DNA from: an uncultured Erythrobacter sp.
GTDB lineage: Bacteria > Pseudomonadota > Alphaproteobacteria > Sphingomonadales > Sphingomonadaceae
Reading direction: 5' to 3'
DNA: 64,000 nucleotides
Assembly (NCBI GenBank): GCA_947501215.1
Contig: CANMUS010000003.1
Location: 186,001-250,000 of the forward strand
The notes below the pieces were generated by a model, which was given only the letters and a program-made list of their open reading frames with translations, made no database searches and had not been told where the DNA came from. A program made the translations under genes and the position numbers. Below are positions 23,240 through 32,302 of this stretch, piece by piece (positions within the stretch are counted from its first letter, which is position 1; every line of letters begins with the position of its first letter).

Positions 23240-25972
23240 CTAGAACGCCTTCCGGACGTCGATGCCGAGATAGCGCCCGGTCGGGTCGATCCGCAGCGGA
23301 TCGTAGGCATCGGGCACCACCCCGTCCTCGTCCACTACGCGGCGGCGCGCGTCGAAGATGTTGTCGGCCTTGAGCGAGACCCGCAGGCCCTTGAGCCAGC
23401 CCTCGTCCTTGTCGAACACCTCGCCGAGATCGGCGAAGAGCCGCAGGTCGAGGGTCGCAAGATCGTCGAAGAACAGGTCGCTCGATCCGGGCAGCCCGCT
23501 GCCGTTGAGCCGCGCCTTTCCGGTGTATCGGCCCGACAGCCGCAGTCCGTAGCCTTGCCAGAACAGGCCGCCCTCCACCCGCGCGGAGTTCTCGGCAATT
23601 GCGCCGCCGCCCAGCACGTCGCCGGCGAGCTGGTCGAACAGCGGCCCACCGTCTGCCAACAAGATCTCGTTTTCGAGCGCACGATCGAAATTGACGCTGA
23701 AGAAATAGCGTGGTCGCTTGTCCTCATCGTCGCCGCCGCGGTTAAAAGGGTTCATCCCACCGCGTCGCCCGCCACTTCGGCTGGCCTGACCTTCCGTCTG
23801 TGCGCCATCGGCAGAACACATCCGCTCGCGCAGCGCCTTGAGCCGCTCGGGGTCGATCCCCCCATCCTCGTTCCTTAGCCGAGCCAGCATGGCCTCCGGC
23901 AAGCCATCAAGCTGAGGCGGATCGACGCAGATGGCCGTGCGCATGGCGGCGAATCGTTCACTGCCCTGCTCTGCGCCCTCTCCGCAAAAACGATCCCGCG
24001 CAGCGGCGATCTTTTCCGGATCGGGATTGCCGCTGTCGTCCAGCAGGCGTGCGCGGAACTGTTCGGGGATCTGCGAGAGGTCGGGCATCTCGCCTTGCGG
24101 CAAGTCGCAGAAAGCCTTGCGCAGCCCTTCCATGCGCGCCGGGTCGAAGTCGCCACGCGCGCTTGCCCCACCCTGCGATTCACGTTGTCCCCCTCCGCGC
24201 TCGGAACGCTCCTCGCGCTCCGGTGCCTTGCCGATCTGGCCGCGCGCGTTGAACCCGATCGACAAAATGCGGCTGCGCGTCTCGAACAAAGTAATCGGCC
24301 GTCGATCGACCGCCAGCAAGTCTCCATCGGCATCGCGCGTCACGCGGTCAGGAAAGGCTTCCTCGAACGCCGCGCTGAATCCGGGCGTCGAAGTGACATC
24401 GTTCGAGCGATTGATCCCGTATTCGACATTCAGTCGTGCATCCTCCCAAAATGGCAGGCGCCAATTGCCGGAGAACTTCCAGTCCGACTGCGTCTCCGCG
24501 ACAAGGTTCGGATTGCCGCCGGTGACCAGGGTGACCAGCTCGGTCGCCCCGCTGGCATAGTCGAACACCGGCACGTTGAACTCGTCGATCCGCGGGCTGC
24601 CGAGATTGGTCAGGCTCGGCGCGACTTCGCGGCGGAAATAGGTCGCGCCCAGCGTCAGATTCTCGAACGGCCGCCAAGTTGCGCCTGCCGTCCAGTCGGT
24701 CAGCACGCCAAAGTCGGACAGTTCGTCGATCCCCGCGGACAGGTTCAGGCTGAGATCGCCAATGGCGCCCAGCGCTCCGTCGCGTTCGGCGATGGGCACG
24801 GCGAGATTGATGCCGCCGTCGACCCGCCTGCGAGTGAGCGACAGATCAGTGTCGGAGCGGGTATCGGCGCTCTCGATGCGCTTCCAGTCGAGACCCGCAT
24901 CCAGGGTCACGGCCACGTCGCCGGCCGGAAGCGTGACCGGATAGCCGGTCAGGGTGGCGTTGTTGGTAATGCTGTAGGTCTTGCTGTCGGCGACATCGAA
25001 GCCCGACGCGTCGAAGCGGTCGATTTGCGTCTCGCCATTCGTGAAAACGGCGTCGGAAATGAAATTGGCTTTCCAGTCGCCGAACGCGGAATTGAAGGTC
25101 CCGCCGAGCGAGATTGTGTCGGTTTCGCTTCGCCGTTCGAGCGGTGTCAGCCCATCGTTCGCCAGCCCAGAAAGACTACGGCTGCGGTCGCGGTTGAGGG
25201 TGGCGTTCAGGCTGATGGAATCGCCGCTCTCCATGAAGGCGCGCGCATAATTCGCGGTCAGCTCGCCAGCCCAGGTGTCGGACATCAGCGAGCGGAAAGG
25301 GGCTTCGTCTTCGCGCCCTTCGATGGCGAGCCCGCGCTCCGCCTCGGTGAGCAGGCTGCGATCCTCGACTTCGGCATTGAAGTTGACCCGAGCTTTCTCG
25401 CCTATCCGCAGATAAGTGAGTTCCTGCTCATTATAGGAATAGCCGCCGCGCGAAGGCTGCTCGTATTCGACCTCCGCAGTGACGCTCTGGAAATTGGGTT
25501 TGAGGATGATGTTCACCACGCGCTGGTCGGGGGAGTAGCCGAAGCGCTGGGCCACTTCTTCCGGAAACACCTCGATCTTGGCGACGGACTCCGGCGGATA
25601 GGAGCGGAATTCGCGCCAGCTCGACACGCGGATCCCGTTGATCAGGAACACCGGCCGCCCGCCGCCGCGGCTGCCGCGGGCCCCGCTACTGGTGGCAGGC
25701 TGGATCGCTTCGATAATGTCGGCGATCGAACCGCCACCGAAAGCCGCGATGTCTTCCTCGTCATACTCGGCGATGGGTGGCTGATCCACGATCAGCTGGC
25801 CGCGAATGCGCGTGCTGGTGACGACGATCGTGTCGTCGTCATAGTCCGGCTCCTCGGCCTCCTGCGCGTCGATAGCGGGCTCCTGCGCTATCTCCGCCGC
25901 TTCTTGTGCGAGGCCAATATTCGCCGAGACAAGCGCGGCGAGCGAGACGGTAATGGCAAGGCAATGCTTCAA
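23240..25972 (-). CDS. TonB-dependent receptor with cysteine-containing insertion
   Basis: A 910-residue outer-membrane receptor. A signal peptide (~1-22, ending NIGLAQ) precedes a plug domain (TIVVTSTRIRG, then SIADIIEAIQPATSS and VFLINGIRVSS, ending VVNIILKPNF) and a 22-strand-type barrel; the end is YLGIDVRKAF. Between barrel strands, residues ~587-745 form a hydrophilic insertion unlike a barrel. It holds the only cysteines outside the signal peptide: Cys622, Cys663, Cys682, Cys719, in two similar helical units with Cys spacing of 41 and 37. The start is TTG at 25972, as no better codon gives a signal peptide. The substrate is unknown. Confidence 0.9.
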   Translation of the reverse strand: MKHCLAITVSLAALVSANIGLAQEAAEIAQEPAIDAQEAEEPDYDDDTIVVTSTRIRGQLIVDQPPIAEYDEEDIAAFGGGSIADIIEAIQPATSSGARGSRGGGRPVFLINGIRVSSWREFRSYPPESVAKIEVFPEEVAQRFGYSPDQRVVNIILKPNFQSVTAEVEYEQPSRGGYSYNEQELTYLRIGEKARVNFNAEVEDRSLLTEAERGLAIEGREDEAPFRSLMSDTWAGELTANYARAFMESGDSISLNATLNRDRSRSLSGLANDGLTPLERRSETDTISLGGTFNSAFGDWKANFISDAVFTNGETQIDRFDASGFDVADSKTYSITNNATLTGYPVTLPAGDVAVTLDAGLDWKRIESADTRSDTDLSLTRRRVDGGINLAVPIAERDGALGAIGDLSLNLSAGIDELSDFGVLTDWTAGATWRPFENLTLGATYFRREVAPSLTNLGSPRIDEFNVPVFDYASGATELVTLVTGGNPNLVAETQSDWKFSGNWRLPFWEDARLNVEYGINRSNDVTSTPGFSAAFEEAFPDRVTRDADGDLLAVDRRPITLFETRSRILSIGFNARGQIGKAPEREERSERGGGQRESQGGASARGDFDPARMEGLRKAFCDLPQGEMPDLSQIPEQFRARLLDDSGNPDPEKIAAARDRFCGEGAEQGSERFAAMRTAICVDPPQLDGLPEAMLARLRNEDGGIDPERLKALRERMCSADGAQTEGQASRSGGRRGGMNPFNRGGDDEDKRPRYFFSVNFDRALENEILLADGGPLFDQLAGDVLGGGAIAENSARVEGGLFWQGYGLRLSGRYTGKARLNGSGLPGSSDLFFDDLATLDLRLFADLGEVFDKDEGWLKGLRVSLKADNIFDARRRVVDEDGVVPDAYDPLRIDPTGRYLGIDVRKAF

Positions 25973-25994
25973 GGGATCAGCTTTCGTATTTCGA

Positions 25995-26072
25995 TGTAAC
26001 CGCCCCTCTCTTCCGTCAGTGTCGGAAACCCTTCACCGTTACAACCGGCGATCACGTATCGGATTGTAACCG
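25995..26072 (-). promoter_or_regulatory. Candidate operator sites upstream of the TonB receptor
   Basis: TGTAACCG occurs at 25995-26002 and 26065-26072, and the inverted GTTACAA lies at 26038-26044, forming with TTGTAAC (26064-26070) a spaced inverted repeat. All lie in the 234-bp interval between the receptor and infA. The binding protein is unknown. Confidence 0.35.
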
Positions 26073-26206
26073 GTCGAAGCGCATCCCACATTGGTCGGAC
26101 AGCGGCCCCTTGGCGCGGCGACGAGCGCCGAGGCTTCCCTTTTCGCAGGCTTCCCGCTACAGGGCGCGACCACCAAACTTCACTCAGATACGGATAGACA
26201 GACTGC

Positions 26207-26464
26207 ATGGCCAAAGAAGAACTCCTCGAAATGCGCGGCAAGGTGGTCGAGCTGCTGCCGAACGCGATGTTCCGGGTAGAGCTCGAAAACGGCCATGAGG
26301 TGCTTGGGCACACTGCCGGCAAGATGCGCAAGAACCGCATCCGCGTGCTGGTGGGCGACGAAGTGCTGTGCGAACTGACACCCTACGACCTCACGAAGGC
26401 GCGCATCACTTACCGCTTCATGCCCGGCCGTGGTGGGCCGGGTCAGGGCCCCGGCCCGCAGTAA
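26207..26464 (+). CDS. infA: Translation initiation factor IF-1
   Basis: An 85-residue S1-fold protein that binds the ribosomal A site during initiation. The family pattern is complete: [40 protein letters not shown] and [18 protein letters not shown]. It is slightly longer than E. coli IF-1 (72) because of a Gly/Pro-rich tail ([12 protein letters not shown]). It heads a tightly spaced group with maf, an RNase E/G-like gene and yacG, an order common in alphaproteobacteria. Confidence 0.97.
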   Translation: MAKEELLEMRGKVVELLPNAMFRVELENGHEVLGHTAGKMRKNRIRVLVGDEVLCELTPYDLTKARITYRFMPGRGGPGQGPGPQ

Positions 26465-26470
26465 GCGCGC

Positions 26471-27046
26471 GTGAGCTCGCCAAGGCTCATCCTCGCATCG
26501 GCAAGTCCCCGCAGGCGCGAGCTTATCGCGCGCCTCGGCGTGACGCCGGACGCCATTGCTCCCGCCGATATCGACGAGACGCCGCACAAGGCCGAACTGC
26601 CGCGCGACTATGCCAGGCGCATGGCGCGCGAGAAGGCCGAAGCGGCCGCATCGGATGATGGCTTCGTGCTGGCGGGCGACACGGTCGTCGCCGCAGGCCG
26701 CCGCATCCTGCCCAAGGCGGAGGACGAGGCGACAGCCCGCCAATGTCTCGAACTGCTCTCCGGCCGCCGCCACCGCGTCCTCTCGGCCATCGCCCTACGT
26801 GCGCCCGACGGCACCATGCGCGAGCGGTTGAGCGAAACGGTGGTGCTGTTCAAGCGCCTCTCTGCAGAAGAGATCGACGCCTACCTCGCCAGCGGCGAAT
26901 GGGACGGCAAGGCGGGAGGCTACGCGATTCAAGGCATTGCGGAGGGCCTGATCAGCCGCATTCAGGGAAGCCATTCTGGCGTGGTCGGGTTGCCGCTGTA
27001 TGAAACACGCGCAATGTTAAAGGCGGCGGGGTTCGACATTGCCTGA
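26471..27046 (+). CDS. maf: Maf-like nucleotide pyrophosphatase
   Basis: A 191-residue Maf/YhdE-family protein that hydrolyses dTTP, UTP and modified nucleotides to monophosphates. It starts at GTG 26471, 6 bp after infA. Motifs: LILASASPRRRELIARLG at the N-terminus, LAGDTVVAAGRRIL with the catalytic Asp, then GKAGGYAIQGIAEGLI and a region beginning SHSGVVGLPLYE. Its TGA overlaps the start of the next gene by 8 bp. Confidence 0.94.
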   Translation: MSSPRLILASASPRRRELIARLGVTPDAIAPADIDETPHKAELPRDYARRMAREKAEAAASDDGFVLAGDTVVAAGRRILPKAEDEATARQCLELLSGRRHRVLSAIALRAPDGTMRERLSETVVLFKRLSAEEIDAYLASGEWDGKAGGYAIQGIAEGLISRIQGSHSGVVGLPLYETRAMLKAAGFDIA

Positions 27047-28001
27047 GACTGGGCCGGAGTGGCTCGTCGAGCATGGCATCGGGGAGACGCGCGCGCTGTT
27101 GATGGATGGCGACAAGCCCGTCGCCGCAAAATTGCGTTGGCCGGGCGAGCTTGTTCCTGGCGAAGTCTTCGAAGCCAAACTGCTCCGCAAATCGGGATCG
27201 CGCGGTGTGGCCCTACATCCGTCGGGCCGAGAGGTGCTTGTCGATCGCCTGCCGCGCGACGCGAGCGAAGGTTCTCAACTCTCGCTTATGATCACGCGCG
27301 CCGCCATCACCGAACGCGGTCGCTTCAAGCTCGCGGCTGCCAGACCGACGTCGGCAACATCCACATCGACAGACAGTCCGATCGAAGCCGGAAAACCCGT
27401 CCGGAGTTTTCCCGACGGTGCGTGGGAGGACATCTGGCACGCTGCATCCTCCGGCGAAGTGAAATTCAGCGGCGGATCGCTGCTCTTCGCCGTAACGCCG
27501 GCGATGACCCTGATAGACATCGACGGCGACCTCTCGCCGCGCGAGCTTGCGCTCGCCGCCGTGCCGGAAATCGCGCGCTGGCTGCCGCTGTTCGACCTCG
27601 GCGGGTCCATCGGGATCGACTTCCCCACCCTCGAAGCCAAGGCGGACCGCAAAGCGGTGGACGCAGCATTGGAACACGCGCTTGCGGACTGGCCCCACGA
27701 GCGCACCGCCATGAACGGCTTCGGCTTTGTCCAGGTCGTCGCGCGGCTCGAAGGCTCCTCGCTGCTCCATCGCTTTGCCACTTCGCGCATCGGCATGGCC
27801 GCGCGCACGGCGCTGCGTCGGGCGGAAATGGTCGAGGGGCCGGGCATGACCCTTCTGACGGTCCATCCCGCGCTGAAAGCCAAGCTCAAGCCCGAATGGC
27901 TTGCGGAGCTCGAACGCCGCACCGGTCGCCCGACGCGCGTCGAAACCGATCCCGGTCTTGCGATCGAGGCGGCGCAGGCCCAGATCGTGCCGCATGACTA
28001 A
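27039..28001 (+). CDS. RNase E/G-family protein, short divergent form
   Basis: A 320-residue protein beginning at TTG 27039 within the end of maf. It resembles the catalytic part of RNase E/G (DLGGSIGIDF, compare DLxGLIVIDFID; then the helix RKAVDAALEHALADW and NGFGFVQVVA), but the S1 domain that normally sits near the N-terminus is not recognisable and the Zn-link and C-terminal scaffold are absent. Activity is uncertain; catalytic Asp equivalents may be present but need an alignment. The position between maf and yacG is conserved in sphingomonads. Its stop overlaps yacG by 8 bp. Confidence 0.8.
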   Translation: MPETGPEWLVEHGIGETRALLMDGDKPVAAKLRWPGELVPGEVFEAKLLRKSGSRGVALHPSGREVLVDRLPRDASEGSQLSLMITRAAITERGRFKLAAARPTSATSTSTDSPIEAGKPVRSFPDGAWEDIWHAASSGEVKFSGGSLLFAVTPAMTLIDIDGDLSPRELALAAVPEIARWLPLFDLGGSIGIDFPTLEAKADRKAVDAALEHALADWPHERTAMNGFGFVQVVARLEGSSLLHRFATSRIGMAARTALRRAEMVEGPGMTLLTVHPALKAKLKPEWLAELERRTGRPTRVETDPGLAIEAAQAQIVPHD

Positions 28002-28182
28002 GCCAGCCAAGCCCTGCCCGATCTGCAAGAAAGCCCGCAGCGAGGAATTCAGCCCGTTCTGCTCCAGCCGCTGCCGCGATCGCGACCTGTCGAAATGGTT
28101 CGGCGACGGTTATAGTGTGGCCGGTCGCCCCGCTCTGCCCGAAGAAATCGCGGCGGAAGTGACGGGCGCGCAGGAAGACTGA
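27994..28182 (+). CDS. yacG: YacG, zinc-finger DNA gyrase inhibitor
   Basis: A 62-residue zinc protein. Four zinc ligands are visible: CPIC near the N-terminus and CSSRC in FCSSRCRDRDLSKW; YSVAGRPALPEE follows, as in YacG, whose E. coli member binds GyrB and inhibits gyrase. Start ATG 27994 lies inside the end of the preceding gene. It closes the infA-maf-RNase-yacG unit. Confidence 0.94.
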   Translation: MTKPAKPCPICKKARSEEFSPFCSSRCRDRDLSKWFGDGYSVAGRPALPEEIAAEVTGAQED

Positions 28183-28272
28183 ATTCCCCCCTTGCCAAGG
28201 AGCGCCAGCTTCGCCATAGGCGCGCTCTCATTGCTCGCGGGGCCTTGTCCGGTCCTTTTGCCGAAGCAGTGT

Positions 28273-28347
28273 GCCCGGGTAGCTCAGTGGTAGAGCAGAC
28301 GATTGAAAATCGTCGTGTCGGTGGTTCGACTCCGCCCCTGGGCACCA
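28273..28347 (+). tRNA. tRNA-Phe (GAA)
   Basis: A full cloverleaf is seen: acceptor GCCCGGG/CCTGGGC (one G-T pair), TA at positions 8-9, D arm AGCTCAGTGGTAGAGC, anticodon stem GACGA/TCGTC with loop TTGAAAA giving anticodon GAA, T arm GGTGG-TTCGACT-CCGCC, discriminator A and encoded CCA. About 90 bp downstream of yacG. Confidence 0.95.
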
Positions 28348-28352
28348 CTTCG

Positions 28353-29273
28353 CTACCCGAGCGATTTCAGCATGTCCGTGACTGCATTCACGCTCTCGCT
28401 CAGCGCCGCCAGATCGCGCGGACGGGTCAGGCGATAGACCGGGGCGTGCGACACAATTTGCGCCGCGATGGCTCCCTGCTGCGCCCATAGGCCCATCTCC
28501 TCCAGCGCTTCGGGCCGGTAGATCGTCCCGGCAAGCACCGCCGCCAGTGCCGCACCGCCGGTCAGCCGATCCAGCGCGAGTTCGCTTCCGCTTTGGAGCA
28601 CCACGATCGCGTCGAGCGGCATGGCTCCCACGCCCGCATGGTGCGTGGCAACCCGGCAGTGAAACTTGTCGTCGCGCAGCCAGTCCCTCACGATGATCCG
28701 GTCTCGCCAGCCGAGATGGTCGATCGCCTGGCTCCAAAGTTTCAATCGGCTGCTTGACGGATAGACATGTGCGGCATTCTCGCCCGGTGCCGCACGGCTG
28801 AGATCGTCTGCCACCAGCGTCGCGCCGCTGGCGATCATCGCCGCCGCCATGGTGCTCTTGCCCTCACCCGCCTCACCGCAGAAGATTACGCAGCGGCCGC
28901 CCAGTTCGACCGCGCTGCCGTGCCACATCGCGTGCCCGCGCTGGTAACCTAGCAAGCCCCAAGCGCTGCCGAGGGTGAACAGCTGCAACTCGCGTGGATC
29001 GGCGCTAAGCGAGGGATGCAGCAGGATGCGCCGCCCTTCCTGAACCTGCCACCCGCCAACCCCGTCCACTGCGAACCGCACGCCATGCTCGCCGATGCCG
29101 GTGCGGCCGTCGCTCGGACAATCGGGACATGGTTCATCTGACAGCGTTATCGCGATATCCGGCTCGCCCTCGTCATCGGTACGAAACGCTTCCCACGCCT
29201 CGAGCTCGATCTGCGAGCCGACGAGCAGGCCGGAATGGCGATAGCGCCACGGCAGGACAGGACTTCCCATCAT
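28353..29273 (-). CDS. HPr kinase/phosphorylase-like protein (HprK-related)
   Basis: A 306-residue protein whose C-terminal half (~140-300) resembles the HprK kinase domain: Walker [10 protein letters not shown], then [11 protein letters not shown] (Walker B-like) and a region beginning [14 protein letters not shown]. The N-terminal half (~1-135) is unrelated to HprK and includes PCPDCPSDG. Proteins of this kind, fused to no HPr-binding loop, occur in PqqD/lasso-type loci and alone; no peptide precursor, PqqD or maturase is visible here. Start ATG 29273 is preceded by GCAGGGG. Its stop lies 5 bp from the convergent tRNA-Phe gene. Confidence 0.7.
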   Translation of the reverse strand: MMGSPVLPWRYRHSGLLVGSQIELEAWEAFRTDDEGEPDIAITLSDEPCPDCPSDGRTGIGEHGVRFAVDGVGGWQVQEGRRILLHPSLSADPRELQLFTLGSAWGLLGYQRGHAMWHGSAVELGGRCVIFCGEAGEGKSTMAAAMIASGATLVADDLSRAAPGENAAHVYPSSSRLKLWSQAIDHLGWRDRIIVRDWLRDDKFHCRVATHHAGVGAMPLDAIVVLQSGSELALDRLTGGAALAAVLAGTIYRPEALEEMGLWAQQGAIAAQIVSHAPVYRLTRPRDLAALSESVNAVTDMLKSLG

Positions 29274-29333
29274 GCGGAACCCCTGCCCGCGCCGCACGCT
29301 TTGACCATCGAACCGAACAAAAAGGAATCCCCC

Positions 29334-29936
29334 ATGACCCGCATCCTCGTGCTCTATTATTCGTCCTACGGCCACACTGCCAAGATGGCAGAGGCAATTG
29401 CCGAGGGCGTGCGCGAGGCGGGCGCCGAGGCGGCGGTACGTCACGTGCCCGAAACCGCTCCGCAGGAAGTGGTGGAGAGCGCCGGTTTCCAGCAGATGGA
29501 AGGCCATGAATGCATCGGCGGGCCGGACGAACTGGCGGAGTACGACGGGATCATCGTCGGCAGCCCGACCCGCTATGGCCGGATGAGCAGCCAGATGGCG
29601 GCCTTCTGGGACCAGACCGGCGGACTATGGCAGAAGGGTGCGCTGATCGGCAAGGTCGGCGCAGCCTTTACCTCCACCGCGAGCCAGCATGGCGGGCAGG
29701 AGACGACGCTGTGGTCGATCCTCAACAATCTGCTGCACATGGGCATGACGGTGGTCGGTCTCGATTACGGTTTCGAAGGACTGGTCGGCGTCGACGAGGT
29801 CAAGGGCGGCGCGCCCTATGGTGCCACCACGATCGCCGATGGCGACGGATCGCGCCAGCCGAGCAAAGTCGAACTCGATGGTGCGCGCTATCTCGGCAAG
29901 CGGGTAGCGAACACGGCAGCGAAACTTTGCGGCTGA
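29334..29936 (+). CDS. wrbA: NAD(P)H:quinone oxidoreductase
   Basis: A 200-residue flavodoxin-like quinone reductase of the WrbA type, protecting against quinone redox cycling. The FMN-binding loop [18 protein letters not shown] is at the N-terminus, [20 protein letters not shown] carries the second FMN contact, and [14 protein letters not shown] the third. ATG 29334 follows AAAGGAA. It is divergent from the HprK-like gene with 60 bp between starts. Confidence 0.95.
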   Translation: MTRILVLYYSSYGHTAKMAEAIAEGVREAGAEAAVRHVPETAPQEVVESAGFQQMEGHECIGGPDELAEYDGIIVGSPTRYGRMSSQMAAFWDQTGGLWQKGALIGKVGAAFTSTASQHGGQETTLWSILNNLLHMGMTVVGLDYGFEGLVGVDEVKGGAPYGATTIADGDGSRQPSKVELDGARYLGKRVANTAAKLCG

Positions 29937-29974
29937 GGGTTGTGCTGGCGTGATGCCGCGCTAACCCCTCCGGG

Positions 29975-31279
29975 ATGCACGAGACAGCCAGCAGTGCGCT
30001 ATCCGCCTTCGAGCTTGCCGCAATCCTCGTGGTTGCCTCGGCCCTGCTGGGTTGGCTCAACCATCATTTCATCAAGCTGCCGCATGTCATCGGGTTGACG
30101 GTCATGGGCGCGTTGGCGGCGATCGTGTTGACGGCAGTCGACGCAGTCGTGCCAGGCATCACGCTGGACGACTGGGTGACCGAGACGCTCCAGCAGCTCA
30201 ATTTCACCGAAACACTGCTGCAGGGGATGCTGAGCTTCCTGCTTTTCGCTGGTGCCTTGCATGTCGATCTCGACCGACTGAAGGTCGCATGGCTGCCGGT
30301 CCTCCTGCTATCCACAGTGGGTGTTCTTGTTTCGACCGTGCTGGTCGGACTCGCCATGTGGGGCGTCGGCATGCTGCTCGCTCTGCCGATCGCGCCGATC
30401 TGGTATTTCGTTTTCGGCGCGCTGATCGCCCCGACCGATCCGGTGTCGGTGCTCGGCGTGCTGAAGGAAGAGAACGTCCCCGCATCGCTCCAGAGCGCAG
30501 TTGCGGGCGAAAGCCTGTTCAACGACGGCGTGGGCATCGTGGTCTTCATCATCCTGTTGGGCGCGGCGGTGAGCGGCAATGAATTCTCCCTGTCCGAAGG
30601 CGCACGGCTGTTCGCGATCGAAGCGGGCGGCGGGATCCTGGTAGGGCTGCTGTTCGGCTGGATCGGCTATCGCGCGCTCGCCAGCATGGATGAATATACG
30701 CTCGAGGTACTGATCACGCTGGCGGTGGTGATGGGCGGCTATGCGCTGTGTTCCTATCTCCACATCTCCGGCCCGCTGGCGATGGCGGTGGCCGGGCTGC
30801 TGATCGGCAACCAGGGGGTTACCTACGCAATGAGCGACGTGACGCGCGACTATGTCGTGAAGTTCTGGGAGCTGGTGGACGAGCTGCTCAATTCGGTCCT
30901 GTTCCTGCTCATCGGGCTGGAAATGATTGTGCTGACCGTCGGCTTCGATGAAGCGGCGCTGGCCTTGGTCGCTATCCCGATCACCTTGGCAGCGCGGGCG
31001 ATCGGGATCCTCATCTCGACCAAGGCCATCCCCGCCGCGCGCTTGCAGGACAAGGGCGCAGGCCGCGTGCTGTGGTGGGGCGGATTGCGCGGCGGCATCT
31101 CTATCGCGCTCGCCTTGTCTCTGCCGCCCGGCGAGACGCGCGACCTGATCCTCGCCGCGACCTTCGCTGCGGTGCTGTTCAGCGTCCTGGTACAGCGCGC
31201 CACGCTAGGCCGGCTGATCGAGAAGCTGAAGCGCGATCATGCTCCGGCAGTCGAAGAAGACGCCCCAACTGTCCACTGA
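29975..31279 (+). CDS. CPA1-family Na+/H+ antiporter
   Basis: A 434-residue inner-membrane protein with 12-13 hydrophobic spans. CPA1 signatures are complete: FGALIAPTDPVSVLGVLK and AVAGESLFNDGVGIVVF, in which the Asp of NDG is the ion-binding residue of the NhaP group, and WWGGLRGGISIALALSLP near the C-terminus. It exchanges Na+ for protons to hold pH and salt balance, fitting a marine lifestyle. Start ATG 29975 has no strong ribosome-binding site. A terminator-like hairpin follows. Confidence 0.93.
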   Translation: MHETASSALSAFELAAILVVASALLGWLNHHFIKLPHVIGLTVMGALAAIVLTAVDAVVPGITLDDWVTETLQQLNFTETLLQGMLSFLLFAGALHVDLDRLKVAWLPVLLLSTVGVLVSTVLVGLAMWGVGMLLALPIAPIWYFVFGALIAPTDPVSVLGVLKEENVPASLQSAVAGESLFNDGVGIVVFIILLGAAVSGNEFSLSEGARLFAIEAGGGILVGLLFGWIGYRALASMDEYTLEVLITLAVVMGGYALCSYLHISGPLAMAVAGLLIGNQGVTYAMSDVTRDYVVKFWELVDELLNSVLFLLIGLEMIVLTVGFDEAALALVAIPITLAARAIGILISTKAIPAARLQDKGAGRVLWWGGLRGGISIALALSLPPGETRDLILAATFAAVLFSVLVQRATLGRLIEKLKRDHAPAVEEDAPTVH

Positions 31280-31318
31280 TTGCTTTAGCTGGGCCGCTTC
31301 TGTATGCGGCTTGCCGAA

Positions 31319-31370
31319 CGCCCCGGGCAGCGGTCGCATCCGATTCCGCCACCGGGGCGCAGGCTTTTTT
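31319..31370 (+). terminator. Terminator-like hairpin between antiporter and purC
   Basis: CGCCCCGG (31319-31326) pairs with CCGGGGCG (31352-31359), and TTTTTT follows at 31365-31370. The 25-nt loop is large, so strength is uncertain; it ends 20 bp before the purC start. Confidence 0.5.
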
Positions 31371-31390
31371 AAGCGCGAAGGAACAGCTGC

Positions 31391-32194
31391 ATGGCACGTC
31401 GCCGCCAGATTTACGAAGGCAAGGCCAAGATCCTCTACGAGGGTCCCGAACCCGGCACGCTGATCCAGTATTTCAAGGACGATGCGACCGCCTTCAACGC
31501 CCAGAAGAAGGGCACGATCAACGGCAAGGGCGTGATCAACAACCGCATCAGCGAATTCGTGTTCACCCGCCTCAGCCATATCGGCATCCCGACGCATTTC
31601 ATCCGCCGCCTCAACATGCGCGAGCAGCTGATCCGCCAGGTCGAGATCATCCCGCTCGAAGTGATCGTGCGCAATGTCGCGGCGGGCTCGCTCAGCAAGC
31701 GCCTCGGCATCGAGGAAGGCGAGCTGCTGCCGCACACGCTACTCGAATATTGCTACAAGGACGACAGCCTCGGCGATCCGCTGGTGTCCGAAGAGGAGAT
31801 CGCCTGCTTCAACTGGTGCAGCCACGAAGAGCTGCAGGACATGGCCAGCATGGCGATCCGCATCAACGACTTCCTGTCCGGAATGTTCGCCGCGATCGAC
31901 ATCAAGCTGGTCGATTTCAAGCTCGAATTCGGCCGCATCTGGGACGGCGATTACAGCCGCGTGATCCTGGCCGACGAGATCAGCCCCGACGGCTGCCGCC
32001 TATGGGACATCAACACCGGCGAAAAGCTCGATAAGGACCGCTTCCGCCGCGACCTCGGCGGGGAGAGCGAGGCCTATCAGGAAGTCGCCCGCCGCCTGAA
32101 GCTGCTGCAGGACGACGATAACGGCCCCGGCGAAGTGCTCGACATGAGCGCGCACCGCAGCCGCTTGCGCTCCCCGGTAAAACCCAAGAAATAG
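31391..32194 (+). CDS. purC: Phosphoribosylaminoimidazole-succinocarboxamide synthase
   Basis: A 267-residue SAICAR synthetase (ATP + CAIR + Asp to SAICAR), purine pathway step 7 or 8. The start [16 protein letters not shown], the ATP region [38 protein letters not shown] and [20 protein letters not shown] are family hallmarks. ATG follows AAGGAACAGCTGC. purS and purQ lie 5.6 kb downstream, separated by an M16 peptidase and a TonB receptor. Confidence 0.97.
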   Translation: MARRRQIYEGKAKILYEGPEPGTLIQYFKDDATAFNAQKKGTINGKGVINNRISEFVFTRLSHIGIPTHFIRRLNMREQLIRQVEIIPLEVIVRNVAAGSLSKRLGIEEGELLPHTLLEYCYKDDSLGDPLVSEEEIACFNWCSHEELQDMASMAIRINDFLSGMFAAIDIKLVDFKLEFGRIWDGDYSRVILADEISPDGCRLWDINTGEKLDKDRFRRDLGGESEAYQEVARRLKLLQDDDNGPGEVLDMSAHRSRLRSPVKPKK

Positions 32195-32302
32195 GCATAG
32201 GACGCACGCACTATTGCGGCGCGCTCCGCTTGCGGCGCGGCGATTTTGCCTTAGGCTGACGTCCGGACTTGCCGCTGTTGCGGCGCAATCGGGACGCATT
32301 TC

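Noticed and set aside
28273-28347. tRNA-Phe as an integration site
   Set aside because: No integrase, no second copy of the tRNA 3' end nearby and no change to mobile-element genes after it.
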